From: Bacillota bacterium
Lineage (GTDB): Bacteria > Bacillota > Clostridia > Lachnospirales > Lachnospiraceae
Assembly: GCA_023399055.1 (NCBI GenBank)
Contig: JAEWQV010000010.1
Coordinates: 496,001 to 560,000, forward strand
Direction of reading: 5' to 3'
Length of the DNA stretch: 64,000 bases
The first letter of the stretch is position 1. Each line of letters begins with the position of its first letter. Made by a program: the position numbers and the translations under genes. Under the pieces are notes generated by a model. The model was given only the letters and a program-made list of their open reading frames with translations, did not search any database and was not told the DNA's origin. Shown piece by piece: positions 7,220 through 16,803 of the stretch.

Positions 7220-9037
7220 TCAAATTATTTCCTTTAAAATTGCAAACCCATAATACTTAAGTCCCATTTCACCTTTAAGTGCTATCTCCTCATTAGTCCA
7301 TAGATCCAGGAAGTTTTTATCCTGTATTTCCCCTGGCAATTGGAAGTTCTGACTCTGGTTAGAACGGTTGATTAGTATTACAAAGTTCTCTCTTTCTCTA
7401 ACCCTTTGATATACCAAGACATCAGGATTTACAGACTTATGAAAGCGTAATTCGCCCTCATCTCTTAATGTTTTATGTGTTTTTCTAATCCTTATCAACT
7501 GTTTCATAAATGATAAGAGTTCTAAATCCTGATCCTCTGTTCTCCACCGCATTGGACGGCGGCAGTCAGGGTCTTGATTTCCTGTCATTCCAACCTCGTT
7601 ACCGTAGTAAATAGAAGGAGCACCTGTATGTGTCATAAGGAATACATAGGCAAGCTTCAGCAGTTCTTTGTTTTCACCTGTCTGATGTAAAAACCTTGGG
7701 GTGTCATGACTATCTAACAAGTTATACATATGGTTGTTTACACTTTGAGGATAAAAGAAATTTGTTCGAATTACTTCCTGTTCAAACTCTATTGAGTTCA
7801 TCTCACCTTTGGCAAAAAAGCCAAGGACTGCATCATTGATAGGATAATTCATAACCGCATCAAACTGATCTCCGGCAAGCCAAGGGTTAGCATCATGCCA
7901 CACTTCACCAACAATATAAACTTCCGGATTCTTCTCTTTTGCAACCTTACGAAACTCTCTCCAGAAGTGATGATCCACTTCATTCGCTACGTCAAGTCTC
8001 CAACCATCGATAGCAGTCTCCTCGCTCCAATAGCGAATTATATTTAGCAGATATTCTTTCATTTCAGGATTCTCTGTATTTAATTTAGGCATACTTGGTG
8101 TATAGGCAAAGGTATCGAAGTTCAATTCCTTCGAAGATTTTAACTCATCCTTCCTATCATAAACCGGGAATTTATGAATATGGAACCAATCCTTATAAGG
8201 GGAATCTTCGCCCTTATCAACTACATCCTGGAACTTATCAAAGAAGAAGCCACTATGATTAAAGACAATATCCAGCATAACTCGTATGCCTCTATTATGT
8301 GCTTTTTCTACTAGTTCCTTTAGTTTTTCCTTATCTCCAAAGCGCGGATCTACAGATAAATAATCAATCGTATCGTATTTATGATTTGAGTCAGAGTGAA
8401 AAATAGGTGTAAAATAAATGCCGTTTATACCCAGCTCTTCTAAATAGTCCAAATGATCAATTACTCCCTGCAAGTCACCGCCATAAAAATCTTTAGAAGA
8501 CGAAAGTGGTTCTTCCCAATCTTTCGTATTCGTAGGATCATTGGTTTTGTCCCCATTAGCAAATCGCTCTGGAAAGATTTGATACCAAATAGTATCTTTT
8601 ACCCAATCCGGTGCATTGTAGATATCAACAGCATTAATATATGGAAATGCAAAGAAATTCTTCTGATCTGTTAAATTCGAATCTCCAACTCCCGTAATTT
8701 CATTGGTTTTGCGTTCCCCGTATAAGTATTGCACTCTATTACTTTCTAGCTTAAAGGCGTACCTCATTCTACTGAAGTCAGGTTGCACTTCAACAAACCA
8801 AAAATCATGTATACCGTCAGTCCCAACTTTCTTCATCTCCTGATACTTTATAAACCACTTCCAGGCCCCGTCTTCACCAGTTACTTTTTCTTCTCTAAAG
8901 TCATAAGGATCTCCATAAACTAAAACCACTTCTTGAACATCATTTGCTTTTGTCTGCAATTTTATATGAAGTGTTTTATCGTTATAAGCATAGGCATAAT
9001 TACTGCCCGCCTTATGAAATATTGATGACAATTCCAT
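7220..9037 (-). CDS. Neopullulanase / cyclomaltodextrinase (GH13_20 type)
   Basis: A 605-residue cytoplasmic-type GH13 enzyme with no signal peptide. The first ~120 residues look like the CBM34-type N-domain of neopullulanases and maltogenic amylases. The catalytic barrel shows DIVFNH (region I), GWRLDVANEV (II, Asp nucleophile), IVGEVW (III, Glu acid) and LLDSHD (IV). Such enzymes hydrolyse imported maltodextrins, cyclodextrins or pullulan fragments to maltose, panose and glucose. The start follows GGAAGGAG. It lies between the GH31 glucosidase and malQ in one transcription unit with short gaps. Cyclomaltodextrinase, neopullulanase and maltogenic amylase cannot be separated from sequence alone. 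Confidence 0.92.
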   Translation of the reverse strand: MELSSIFHKAGSNYAYAYNDKTLHIKLQTKANDVQEVVLVYGDPYDFREEKVTGEDGAWKWFIKYQEMKKVGTDGIHDFWFVEVQPDFSRMRYAFKLESNRVQYLYGERKTNEITGVGDSNLTDQKNFFAFPYINAVDIYNAPDWVKDTIWYQIFPERFANGDKTNDPTNTKDWEEPLSSSKDFYGGDLQGVIDHLDYLEELGINGIYFTPIFHSDSNHKYDTIDYLSVDPRFGDKEKLKELVEKAHNRGIRVMLDIVFNHSGFFFDKFQDVVDKGEDSPYKDWFHIHKFPVYDRKDELKSSKELNFDTFAYTPSMPKLNTENPEMKEYLLNIIRYWSEETAIDGWRLDVANEVDHHFWREFRKVAKEKNPEVYIVGEVWHDANPWLAGDQFDAVMNYPINDAVLGFFAKGEMNSIEFEQEVIRTNFFYPQSVNNHMYNLLDSHDTPRFLHQTGENKELLKLAYVFLMTHTGAPSIYYGNEVGMTGNQDPDCRRPMRWRTEDQDLELLSFMKQLIRIRKTHKTLRDEGELRFHKSVNPDVLVYQRVRERENFVILINRSNQSQNFQLPGEIQDKNFLDLWTNEEIALKGEMGLKYYGFAILKEII

Positions 9038-9085
9038 TGTTTTCTCCTTCCAAAGGTGTCATAAATCAGAACTATAGGTTATTTG

Positions 9086-11473
9086 CTAGCTTGCAAATAA
9101 TATTTCACATAATGCCCCAAATAAATTCTTACTAAGGTTCATTGTATGAAGTTCCGATATCATTTTAGTAGTATTAGAATTCCCCTTAAATAAGTAATAA
9201 ATTTTTTCTTTTAACTGAAACTCAATTTGAGCATTATCTAAAAATTGCAGCAACCTATCTTCTATTTTATTTTCGCATAATTCCATTTTCTCAAATTGCA
9301 CTAGTAGCACCTTGGAAACCTCTACTTGCTCCACAGTAAGCTCTAGCACATTCAAGTTAATATCATAATTTTTTGCATATTGAACTGTACTATTACCTGA
9401 TTTGATAACTATATTTTCACAATCCTGAAACCCAATAAATTTTAGTTTATAGCTTCTTTTATCTGGAATGAGTTCAGTATGACCTTCACTGGCAGTAATC
9501 ATAAAATTATTGTGTTTCTGCCAATCAAGCAGCATTGTTGTTTTTACAAATGCACCTGTTTTATAGTCCAAACTTTCTCCATCATCCTCATAAAGACAGA
9601 ACTGCCCGTCTCCACCAGCAAATATTCTGATTTCCAGCTCCGTAGGATTTTTCAAGTCATTAAGGGAACTAATTGATCCATTCATGGGAATAATACCACC
9701 GGCTTTAGCCAGAACCGGAAGGGTATCCAGTCCTCGATACATTTCCAAATATCTATTTCCTTCATAAACAATACCTTGAAAGAAATCAATATAGTTACCT
9801 TCTGGCAACCATACCTTAGTCTTTGCAAGACCTAAAGAACGATCCATTCCATCGGTAATTGGTGCTACGATAAGTTCACTGCCAAAATAATATTGATTCC
9901 CCACATCATAAGCTTGGGTGTGGTTTGGAAACTGATAATACATAGGTTGTATCAGCGGTTCTCCATCCACACTGCATCGATAATTCATTGTATAAAGATA
10001 GGGCAACATTTGGTGGCGCAATTGTAAAAAGCGGTTCATAATGGCGTGTGCAATGTCATTATAACGCCAGGGTTCCTTACCGTTAAAGATACTACCTGAA
10101 CTATGCAGGCGCATTATAGGAGAAAACACTCCAAACTGTAACCATCTGGTGGCCAGCTCATCATCCCGAATACCATTCATATGTCCGCCAATATCATGGC
10201 TCCACCAGCCAAAGCCAACGTTAGAGGCTGTCGCTGTAAAATATGGTTGGAATTTCAAACTCTCCCAGGAAATAATGGTATCTCCTGAAAACCCAATGGG
10301 ATATCGATGGCTGCCGATTCCTGCATATCTGGATAGTATTAATGCTCGTTTTCCGTTCCTTTGTAAATCATGAAAATGAAAATGATTTAACATCCAAAGA
10401 GGGTCCAGTCCCTCCACCTTTGATTTGTTTCCCTGCTGCCAGTCAACCCACCAAAAATCCACACCATCTTTTTCGTTGTCATGGTGTAAGTATTTAAAAT
10501 AAGCTTTTAAAAAATCCTGATTGGTAACATCAAAGGTAATTGGGATTCCATTCTTACTGTCTACCCCTAATTCCTCTGCCATTGCCTGATACATTTCCTC
10601 ATGTGCACGAACCCCATCTGCTGGATGAACATTTAACGTGATTCTTAACCCTTTCTCATGAAGCCAATTCATAAAAGCTTTAGGATTCGGAAAAAACTCT
10701 TTATTCCAAGTATAACCCGTCCATCCACTACCAAGCTTAGGGTCAATGTCTGTCAAATGCCAGTCCATATCCATAACTGCAACGGTAAAAGGAAGCTTCT
10801 CTTCTTCAAATCTTTCGATTAAAGTGCGATAGGATTCTTCGGTATAACGGTAAAATCTGCTCCACCAATTTCCCAATGCATACTTAGGGAGAAGCGGAGT
10901 CTCCCCGGTTAACTGATAGAAATCTTTTAAACATTGTTTATAATTTCTGCCATACCCTAGAAAATAAAGATCAATAACATCCTTACGTCTTGGTTCCAGC
11001 CACCCTTTCTCTGTAAAGAGAAAGGAACTACTGTCATCTATGACTGAAAATCCATTCCGGGATAAGATGCCCTGTTCTAATTCTATCTCTCCATCTACAC
11101 CGTCCAGGGTTCTTGCTGTGCCTTTTAAATTCTTTACAGGGTCCGAGTAATTCCAAATGCTATGATAAGTCGTCAAATTAGATCTAACCTTTACCGTCAA
11201 GCCATTTTTTGAAAATCTCTTTTTGTCATAGATTAAGTGAATTGCTTCGGTAATTATCTGAAGATTGTCACTACTTTCGATAACTTGAAACTTTTGTGCT
11301 TCAAAATCTCTAAAAATCACTGACTGCGTAGCGCGATCCTCAAATCTACCCTCCACATCATATTCCATACGTATCAGGTATGGGGTTAGTATCGTAAATC
11401 TATAATAATCGCCTCTTACAGTATTCTTCTGTTTACTAAGAGGGCTTGGATTAATCTGATAACTCTGATCCAA
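9086..11473 (-). CDS. GH31 alpha-glucosidase
   Basis: A 795-residue family-31 glycoside hydrolase, cytoplasmic (no signal peptide). The N-terminal ~200 residues form the beta-sandwich of the family. The barrel carries WWVDWQQG near residue 345 with the nucleophile Asp, and GFSGDTIISW near 397 with the acid/base Asp. The proximal and distal C-terminal beta domains follow. It removes glucose from non-reducing ends of malto-oligosaccharides. The likely start is a TTG at 11473, with AAAGGA about 10 nt before it. The last ~60 residues (from about 735) extend past the usual distal domain and have no recognised motif. It follows the malG-type gene by 32 bp. Confidence 0.92.
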   Translation of the reverse strand: MDQSYQINPSPLSKQKNTVRGDYYRFTILTPYLIRMEYDVEGRFEDRATQSVIFRDFEAQKFQVIESSDNLQIITEAIHLIYDKKRFSKNGLTVKVRSNLTTYHSIWNYSDPVKNLKGTARTLDGVDGEIELEQGILSRNGFSVIDDSSSFLFTEKGWLEPRRKDVIDLYFLGYGRNYKQCLKDFYQLTGETPLLPKYALGNWWSRFYRYTEESYRTLIERFEEEKLPFTVAVMDMDWHLTDIDPKLGSGWTGYTWNKEFFPNPKAFMNWLHEKGLRITLNVHPADGVRAHEEMYQAMAEELGVDSKNGIPITFDVTNQDFLKAYFKYLHHDNEKDGVDFWWVDWQQGNKSKVEGLDPLWMLNHFHFHDLQRNGKRALILSRYAGIGSHRYPIGFSGDTIISWESLKFQPYFTATASNVGFGWWSHDIGGHMNGIRDDELATRWLQFGVFSPIMRLHSSGSIFNGKEPWRYNDIAHAIMNRFLQLRHQMLPYLYTMNYRCSVDGEPLIQPMYYQFPNHTQAYDVGNQYYFGSELIVAPITDGMDRSLGLAKTKVWLPEGNYIDFFQGIVYEGNRYLEMYRGLDTLPVLAKAGGIIPMNGSISSLNDLKNPTELEIRIFAGGDGQFCLYEDDGESLDYKTGAFVKTTMLLDWQKHNNFMITASEGHTELIPDKRSYKLKFIGFQDCENIVIKSGNSTVQYAKNYDINLNVLELTVEQVEVSKVLLVQFEKMELCENKIEDRLLQFLDNAQIEFQLKEKIYYLFKGNSNTTKMISELHTMNLSKNLFGALCEILFAS

Positions 11474-11505
11474 GGTGTCCGTCCTTTCCAGGTGATAAAA
11501 ATTAA

Positions 11506-12378
11506 TTATTCCTTATTTGCTCCAGCGCTTAATCCATCTATCAGATATCTCTGAAGGAAAAGGTATAGTATCGCAATAGGTACTGCTACTAATACCGCAC
11601 CTGCAGCAAACATTGTGAAGTTTGTATTTGTCTGTGTATTAATTAATTCATATAGCCCCACTGCCAATGTCTTTCTCTGTGTGGACGAAATCAAAAAGCT
11701 TGGTAAAATATAATCAAACCAAGGAGCCATAAATTGTGTAATCGCCACAAAGGTCAAGATTGGAAACATAATTGGCAAAATAATTTTGGTATAAATCTGC
11801 AGCTTACTTGCTCCATCTATCTGTGCGGCTTCATCCAGTGAGGTTGAGACATTTCTTAGGTAACCCTTGATTAGCCAGGTATTATAAGGAATCTGACCAG
11901 CAGAATAAATGATAACAAGTGCCAAGGGTTGATTAAGCAATCCAAAATTTAAAAATAACACATAAATCGCAATCATTCCCATAAATGATGGGAACATTTG
12001 TAATATTAAAATGGTAAGCAGTCCTACTTTCTTACCTGCAAACTTTAATCGTGCAAAAATATAGCCCATGGTTCCTACAAGAACAACCGAAACTATCGTG
12101 TTAAGGATAGCAATGGAAAGCGTGTTTAAATACCAACGCTCATAGTCCGTTTCTTTAAATAATCGAATAAAGTTATTCAAAGTTGGATGCTTAGGAATTG
12201 CTGATGCCGAAGCCAGGGATGATCCTGGATTAAAGGCAGAGCCTACAATCCAGATAACAGGATACAATATGGATATAGCTAAAATAATCAATAAGGCGTA
12301 AATTCCTATATACGCCAGAATATCTTTAATGCGATCTGTTAAAGACATGGTATTCGTGCGTTTGTGGCGTTTTTCCAT
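11506..12378 (-). CDS. Maltodextrin ABC transporter permease, MalG type
   Basis: An inner-membrane permease of the carbohydrate uptake transporter-1 family with six predicted membrane helices. The EAA loop that contacts the ATPase is visible as LDEAAQIDGASKLQIYTKII. The frame is open upstream to 12435, but AAGGAGG lies 8-9 nt before the ATG at 12378, one base after the malF-type stop, so translation is probably coupled. The mature length of about 290 residues fits MalG. No gene for the ATP-binding subunit occurs in the operon; a shared MsmX-type ATPase encoded elsewhere is the usual solution in Firmicutes. Confidence 0.93.
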   Translation of the reverse strand: MEKRHKRTNTMSLTDRIKDILAYIGIYALLIILAISILYPVIWIVGSAFNPGSSLASASAIPKHPTLNNFIRLFKETDYERWYLNTLSIAILNTIVSVVLVGTMGYIFARLKFAGKKVGLLTILILQMFPSFMGMIAIYVLFLNFGLLNQPLALVIIYSAGQIPYNTWLIKGYLRNVSTSLDEAAQIDGASKLQIYTKIILPIMFPILTFVAITQFMAPWFDYILPSFLISSTQRKTLAVGLYELINTQTNTNFTMFAAGAVLVAVPIAILYLFLQRYLIDGLSAGANKE

Positions 12379-12379
12379 A

Positions 12380-13735
12380 TTAATTGTCCTCCTTAAAAGC
12401 ATCACTACGTAAAAAGTTCCAGGTTGATATACCACCGATTAGCAGGAATATGATAATTGACATAACCGAGGCCATATTGTACATCTGGAAGTCCTTGGTC
12501 ATTTTGTAAATCCAAGTAATCAAGATATCTGTATGATCTGCATATTCATAAGCAACATTTCTTGGACCTCCTCCAGTTAGGAAGAATACCACACCAAAGT
12601 TATTAAAATTACCCGCAAAGGACATAATTAACAGTGGTTTTACCTGTGAGAACAGAATGGGAAAGGTTATTTTTCTAAAACATTGACCGGAGTTTGCCCC
12701 ATCTACTTTCGCAGCTTCGTATATCGTTTTATCAAAACTTGTTAAAATTCCTGTCATGAGCATCATAAAATAGGGAACACCCAACCAGAAATTAATGACT
12801 ACCAAGGTTATTTTCGCAATTACTGCATCGTTCAGCCAAGGAATATTGGCTTCAAGCATTCTGTTTAAAGGACCATAGGTCTGATTCAAAAAGTTCTTAA
12901 ATACTAACAAGGATACCATGCTCGGTATTGCCCAGGGTAAAATCAAAATTGTACGCCATACCTTCTTAAATACCACTCGTTTGTTATTAATAACAATTGC
13001 TACAAGTAATCCACCGAAGAAGGTTGTAAAAGTGGAAAGAATAGCCCATATTACTGTCCAGCTGGCTACTCCAAAAAATGTACTTCTCCATCCGGGAAGC
13101 TTAAGTATCTGTGAGAAGTTAGCAAAGCCAACCCAATCAATTAAATCAGCTGGGGGACTATGATAGGCATCCCAGTTTGTAAAGGCAGTTAAGAAAGAAA
13201 AAATAATAGGTAAGATAGTTACAAACATAAGCAGAATTAAAGCAGGTGCACTTACAACATAAGCAAAGCCAGTTTCAAACGCCTCTTTGTAAAATTCTTT
13301 TGAGGACTGAATGACACCTGTTTTCTTATAACTTAAATAGTTTTCATTGGCATCCTTAATATTCAACAGCCAGATTACCAATAGTATAAGCAGCAAGAAA
13401 ATAGCTATAATTCCCTCAATCATCATAACCGGTGAGTTATCACGGAATCTTCCACCAGTTGTATATCCCAAGGTAATAAAGCCATGGATACCCTTTGTAA
13501 AAAATCCGTACCCCCAATAGTTTGGTTGTCCTGGAATTCCTGGATTTATAATAGAACTAGTAAGGACCTCTATTAATACATATATGAATTGAAAGCAGAA
13601 GAAAAATATTGCTTTGCCCTTTTGCTTATTTTTTAACTGGCCCAATCCGAAAATAAAAAAGGATAGCCATCCAGCAGGTGTCATTTTCTGACCAATAAAT
13701 TTATGCCACCATTTATTTTTCTTTTTATTCCCCAT
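12380..13735 (-). CDS. Maltodextrin ABC transporter permease, MalF type
   Basis: A permease of about 451 residues with eight or nine predicted membrane helices, partner of the MalG-type protein. The EAA motif is IYEAAKVDGANSGQCFRKIT. An N-terminal extension of ~150 residues with extra helices precedes the transporter core, as often in MalF. The longer frame to 13774 lacks a ribosome binding site. AAGGAG sits 9 nt before the ATG at 13735 (MGNKKKNKWW), which I take as the start. It follows the binding-protein gene by about 95 bp and precedes malG by one base. Confidence 0.92.
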   Translation of the reverse strand: MGNKKKNKWWHKFIGQKMTPAGWLSFFIFGLGQLKNKQKGKAIFFFCFQFIYVLIEVLTSSIINPGIPGQPNYWGYGFFTKGIHGFITLGYTTGGRFRDNSPVMMIEGIIAIFLLLILLVIWLLNIKDANENYLSYKKTGVIQSSKEFYKEAFETGFAYVVSAPALILLMFVTILPIIFSFLTAFTNWDAYHSPPADLIDWVGFANFSQILKLPGWRSTFFGVASWTVIWAILSTFTTFFGGLLVAIVINNKRVVFKKVWRTILILPWAIPSMVSLLVFKNFLNQTYGPLNRMLEANIPWLNDAVIAKITLVVINFWLGVPYFMMLMTGILTSFDKTIYEAAKVDGANSGQCFRKITFPILFSQVKPLLIMSFAGNFNNFGVVFFLTGGGPRNVAYEYADHTDILITWIYKMTKDFQMYNMASVMSIIIFLLIGGISTWNFLRSDAFKEDN

Positions 13736-13829
13736 AGGATTAAATCTCCTTATTTTTGAGAGTGGGTATTGCAAAACACTCCTTAGGAATGTTCTACAAT
13801 ACCCTCTTGTTTTAAATCAAGCTCATTAT

Positions 13830-15332
13830 CTATTCTTCAGCAGTTTTTCCTGAATTCGCAAGGATGTTTTCATAATCCTGCATGGATTTTGCTTGTGCGT
13901 CTTCAACCGTCATCTTTTCGTCAAAGATATTGGTCCATACGTCACGAAGAGGATCCCACATATAATTACCTTCCTGAATTACAGGCATTGCATGGGAAAA
14001 GGCTGCCTGGCTTAAGAAGCCCTGGCTGATAATATCTTCATTTAATCCTGGAACTGTTGAGGAATCACTAACTGCCGGAATCTTGCCCAAGCTGCTATAA
14101 ATAACATTCATTACATCTTGACTGGTTAAAAACCTCATTAAATTCATAGTTGCATTTGGATAATTAGTGTAAATATTCATACCAGTAACCTGTACACCGG
14201 AGAAGGTAATAGGCTGCTGATCGTTATTGAATCTAGGCAACTTAATTGCACCATATAAATCAGAAACTTTTGTATCTGCTGTTACGCCAAATTTGCCTGT
14301 TTCAACCCAGGTAGAAAAATTCTTATTAATATCAGAAATCACCCAAGGACCACTAATGGTCATAGCTACTTGACCTTTCTGGAAACGAGAAGGTCCTTGA
14401 TCCCATCCCATATCCTGAATAGTAGCTAAGCCAGGGAATAATTTTGAACCATCTTTATTACCATACCAATCCCCTATAACAGATTTGATAGATGAGGTAA
14501 CTGCTGGTGAGGTTATGTCAAACTTCGTAGGATCATTATTATCCTCACCAAATACTCTATAACCGTCTTTGGTTAATAAGAAATAATTGTGGTATGCATC
14601 ATACAACTGATATGCGAGAATTGTATGTTTATCTTCAGCTGCAACACCATCTTCACCCTCGCTCTCAAAACGTTCGGTAAGGTAAGGGATTTCAGCACCT
14701 GTTCCTGCAAGATTATTACCCCAGGCTGCAACACCTGCAAATAATTCTTCAAGATAAATTTCTTCTCTTTCAACCTGCTCCAATAAATTAGTAGCAGTCA
14801 GGTTTAGTACGGTAGGTAATGTAGGTAAAGCAGCTAAGATCTGTTTGTTATATACTAATGCAATATTTTCTACACTGGAGGGAACTGCATACATATTATC
14901 TTCATATAAGGTTACAGCCGTTGCAGAATCCTGCATGATAGATTTAAAATATGTTTCATCTCTTTCTGGAAGCTGAAATAATAAGCCAGCTTCTCTCATA
15001 TCAACAACACTGTTATGAGGTATGTATACAACATCTGCTCCAAGTCCGGCAGGACCGTCAAGTTTCATTTTTTCTGCTGTATCGGTTGAGCCAACAATCT
15101 GATAGGTTAATTCAACATCTGGATACTTTGCATTCCAAAGTTCAACAAGTTTTGTTGCATAAACCTCGTTGTCATGCCAAAATGTTAATTTTGCATCTTT
15201 TTCAAATACATACTCTTGCTTCTCGTCGTCCCATTTCAAGTCGTCTTCAAACTTTGCTGTTACTTGCTTTTTACAAGCTGTCATTGAGAAAATCATGGTA
15301 ATAACTAGTAAAACTACTAATAATTTTTTCAT
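13830..15332 (-). CDS. Maltodextrin-binding lipoprotein, MalE type
   Basis: A 500-residue extracellular solute-binding protein of family 1. The signal peptide ends in a lipobox, MTAC, so it is tethered to the membrane by lipid. Features of the family include LTFWHDNEVYATKLVELWN near the N-terminus and GPWVISDINKNFSTW in the second lobe. It is somewhat longer than E. coli MalE (about 370 mature residues), with insertions in the middle. First gene of the operon. The ATG follows GGGAGG, and the upstream region has a promoter with an overlapping operator. Ligand (maltose, longer maltodextrins) is inferred from the operon's amylolytic enzymes. Confidence 0.93.
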   Translation of the reverse strand: MKKLLVVLLVITMIFSMTACKKQVTAKFEDDLKWDDEKQEYVFEKDAKLTFWHDNEVYATKLVELWNAKYPDVELTYQIVGSTDTAEKMKLDGPAGLGADVVYIPHNSVVDMREAGLLFQLPERDETYFKSIMQDSATAVTLYEDNMYAVPSSVENIALVYNKQILAALPTLPTVLNLTATNLLEQVEREEIYLEELFAGVAAWGNNLAGTGAEIPYLTERFESEGEDGVAAEDKHTILAYQLYDAYHNYFLLTKDGYRVFGEDNNDPTKFDITSPAVTSSIKSVIGDWYGNKDGSKLFPGLATIQDMGWDQGPSRFQKGQVAMTISGPWVISDINKNFSTWVETGKFGVTADTKVSDLYGAIKLPRFNNDQQPITFSGVQVTGMNIYTNYPNATMNLMRFLTSQDVMNVIYSSLGKIPAVSDSSTVPGLNEDIISQGFLSQAAFSHAMPVIQEGNYMWDPLRDVWTNIFDEKMTVEDAQAKSMQDYENILANSGKTAEE

Positions 15333-15366
15333 TTCATATCCTCCCGCGTTTTGACTATAATTTAGG

Positions 15367-15380
15367 TTTATCGGTATACC
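15367..15380. promoter_or_regulatory. Candidate LacI-family operator at the malE start site
   Basis: TTTATCGGTATACC, with the near-palindromic core TACCGATA on the minus strand, begins 6 bp downstream of the malE -10 element. A closely matching copy, TTTATCGGTTTAC, lies at 15541-15553 in front of the LacI-family gene. The paired copies and the CG centre suggest regulator binding. Confidence 0.6.
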
Positions 15381-15386
15381 TTTTTT

Positions 15387-15415
15387 AGCGTAGCATCATT
15401 TTTGTGCATTGTCAA
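15387..15415 (-). promoter_or_regulatory. Promoter of the maltodextrin operon
   Basis: Minus strand: TTGACA (15410-15415), 17-bp spacer, then TACGCT (15387-15392) preceded by TGC as an extended -10. The transcript would start in or beside the candidate operator at 15367-15380. Together with the regulator leader, this accounts for the gene-free stretch 15333-15671. Confidence 0.65.
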
Positions 15416-15475
15416 TATATTTAATAAATTTTCAACTGTTTTATTGTTATTTTTAATATATATTTAAAAATATGT

Positions 15476-15505
15476 TTTACATTAAGTCTATAAATATGTT
15501 ATAAT
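15476..15505 (+). promoter_or_regulatory. Promoter of the LacI-family gene
   Basis: TTTACA (15476-15481), an 18-bp spacer, and TATAAT (15500-15505) with an extended TGT before it. The second operator-like copy lies about 36 bp downstream, which suggests autoregulation. Confidence 0.6.
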
Positions 15506-15540
15506 CAATTATTAAATTACAAATAATTACAACAATATAG

Positions 15541-15553
15541 TTTATCGGTTTAC
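15541..15553. promoter_or_regulatory. Second candidate LacI-family operator
   Basis: TTTATCGGTTTAC matches 12 of 13 bases of the copy at 15367-15379 and has the same orientation. It lies in the leader of the regulator gene, between its promoter and ATG. Confidence 0.5.
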
Positions 15554-15671
15554 TTTCTATAAACTAAGTTTTCAATTCCTTTTTAGGTTGCTTAATATAA
15601 CAATTAGACTAGCTTCTCACTTGCAATTTGTAAGAAAATAGATAATAATAGTAGTTATGGAGGGGTGTAAC

Positions 15672-16697
15672 ATGTCGATTATAAAAGAAATCGCTGCCGA
15701 AGCAGGGGTCAGCGTAATGACCGTTTATAATGTAATCAACGGTAATCATGCAAGGGTTTCTGACAAGAATATAGAGTTAATTAATGAATTGATTAAGAAA
15801 AAACATTATGTACCAAATCTTTCAGCAAAGAGTTTAACCGTTAAATCTACAAAGATTATCGGTGTCATCATTCCTCTTGGTGGAGGCGATTATAATTTTT
15901 TTAGAGACCCATACTTAAGTGAATTAATTGGTGTTGTGGAGCATTCAGTCAGAAGGAAGGGCTATTATGCCATGATTCGATCTGTCAGCAGTGCTTCTGA
16001 CGTATCAACTCTACTTAAAACCTGGAATATGGATGGTGCCATTTTCCTGCTCCCACATTATGATAAGATTGTACATAAAATAATCGCACATAATGATTTA
16101 CCTATGGTTTTTCTTGATAGTTATTCCGATAATCCTGATATTTTAAGTGTTGGAATCAATGATTTTAAAGGCGGATACATTGCCACAAAATATCTCATAA
16201 GTATGGGGCATAGGAATATTGCTTTTGTTGGACCTATTGAATCCGAGGAAGTGGAGAGTGTCGTTAATCAACGGTTTAAAGGATATAAAACAGCATTAAA
16301 AGAATCAAATATTAGTTTTCAGGATTCTTTTGTATATACTGCTATGCCAATCTACGAAACCGGTGTTGCCGTCGGACGTGAAATCAGTGAACGTAGAGGT
16401 GAAGTCACAGCTGTTTTAGCGTCCGCGGACATTATGGCAATTGGCATTATGGAAGGTGCACGCAGGAATGGATATGTAATTCCAAAAGATTTATCGATTG
16501 TTGGCTTTGATAATATTGAGAGCGCTATTTACCCGAGTCCTAAGCTAACCACGATATCACAAAATATTACTGCAAAAGCAGAATGCGCCTTTGAGCTTCT
16601 AATGGAACAAATCGACACCGGAACAGTAGCACAAAGAAGAATTATATTGGATGTGGAAATTACGGAAAGACAGTCAGTGATACCGTTGGAGAATTAG
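15672..16697 (+). CDS. LacI-family transcriptional regulator of the maltodextrin operon
   Basis: A LacI/GalR-type repressor of about 341 residues. The N-terminal helix-turn-helix reads IKEIAAEAGVSVMTVYNVIN, followed by the hinge helix region (NLSAKSL) and a periplasmic-binding-protein-like sensor domain (TKIIGVIIP ... IVGFDNIESA). The ATG at 15657 overlaps the ribosome binding site GGAGGGG, so the ATG at 15672 (MSIIKEIA) is the better start. It is divergent from the maltodextrin operon and shares operator-like repeats with it, so it very likely controls that operon. The ligand is probably maltose, a maltodextrin or a catabolite. Confidence 0.92.
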   Translation: MSIIKEIAAEAGVSVMTVYNVINGNHARVSDKNIELINELIKKKHYVPNLSAKSLTVKSTKIIGVIIPLGGGDYNFFRDPYLSELIGVVEHSVRRKGYYAMIRSVSSASDVSTLLKTWNMDGAIFLLPHYDKIVHKIIAHNDLPMVFLDSYSDNPDILSVGINDFKGGYIATKYLISMGHRNIAFVGPIESEEVESVVNQRFKGYKTALKESNISFQDSFVYTAMPIYETGVAVGREISERRGEVTAVLASADIMAIGIMEGARRNGYVIPKDLSIVGFDNIESAIYPSPKLTTISQNITAKAECAFELLMEQIDTGTVAQRRIILDVEITERQSVIPLEN

Positions 16698-16747
16698 AGT
16701 CTTTTCATTTAGTTTTTAAATAATCTCTATGGTAAAACATTGCTCAA

Positions 16748-16780
16748 AAGACGCCAACGGTTATACTCCGATGGCGTCTT
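16748..16780. terminator. Bidirectional terminator
   Basis: AAGACGCCA (16748-16756) pairs with TGGCGTCTT (16772-16780) between two convergent genes. The U-tracts on both sides are weak. Confidence 0.65.
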
Positions 16781-16803
16781 CTATAGATTACACTATACTA
16801 TTT

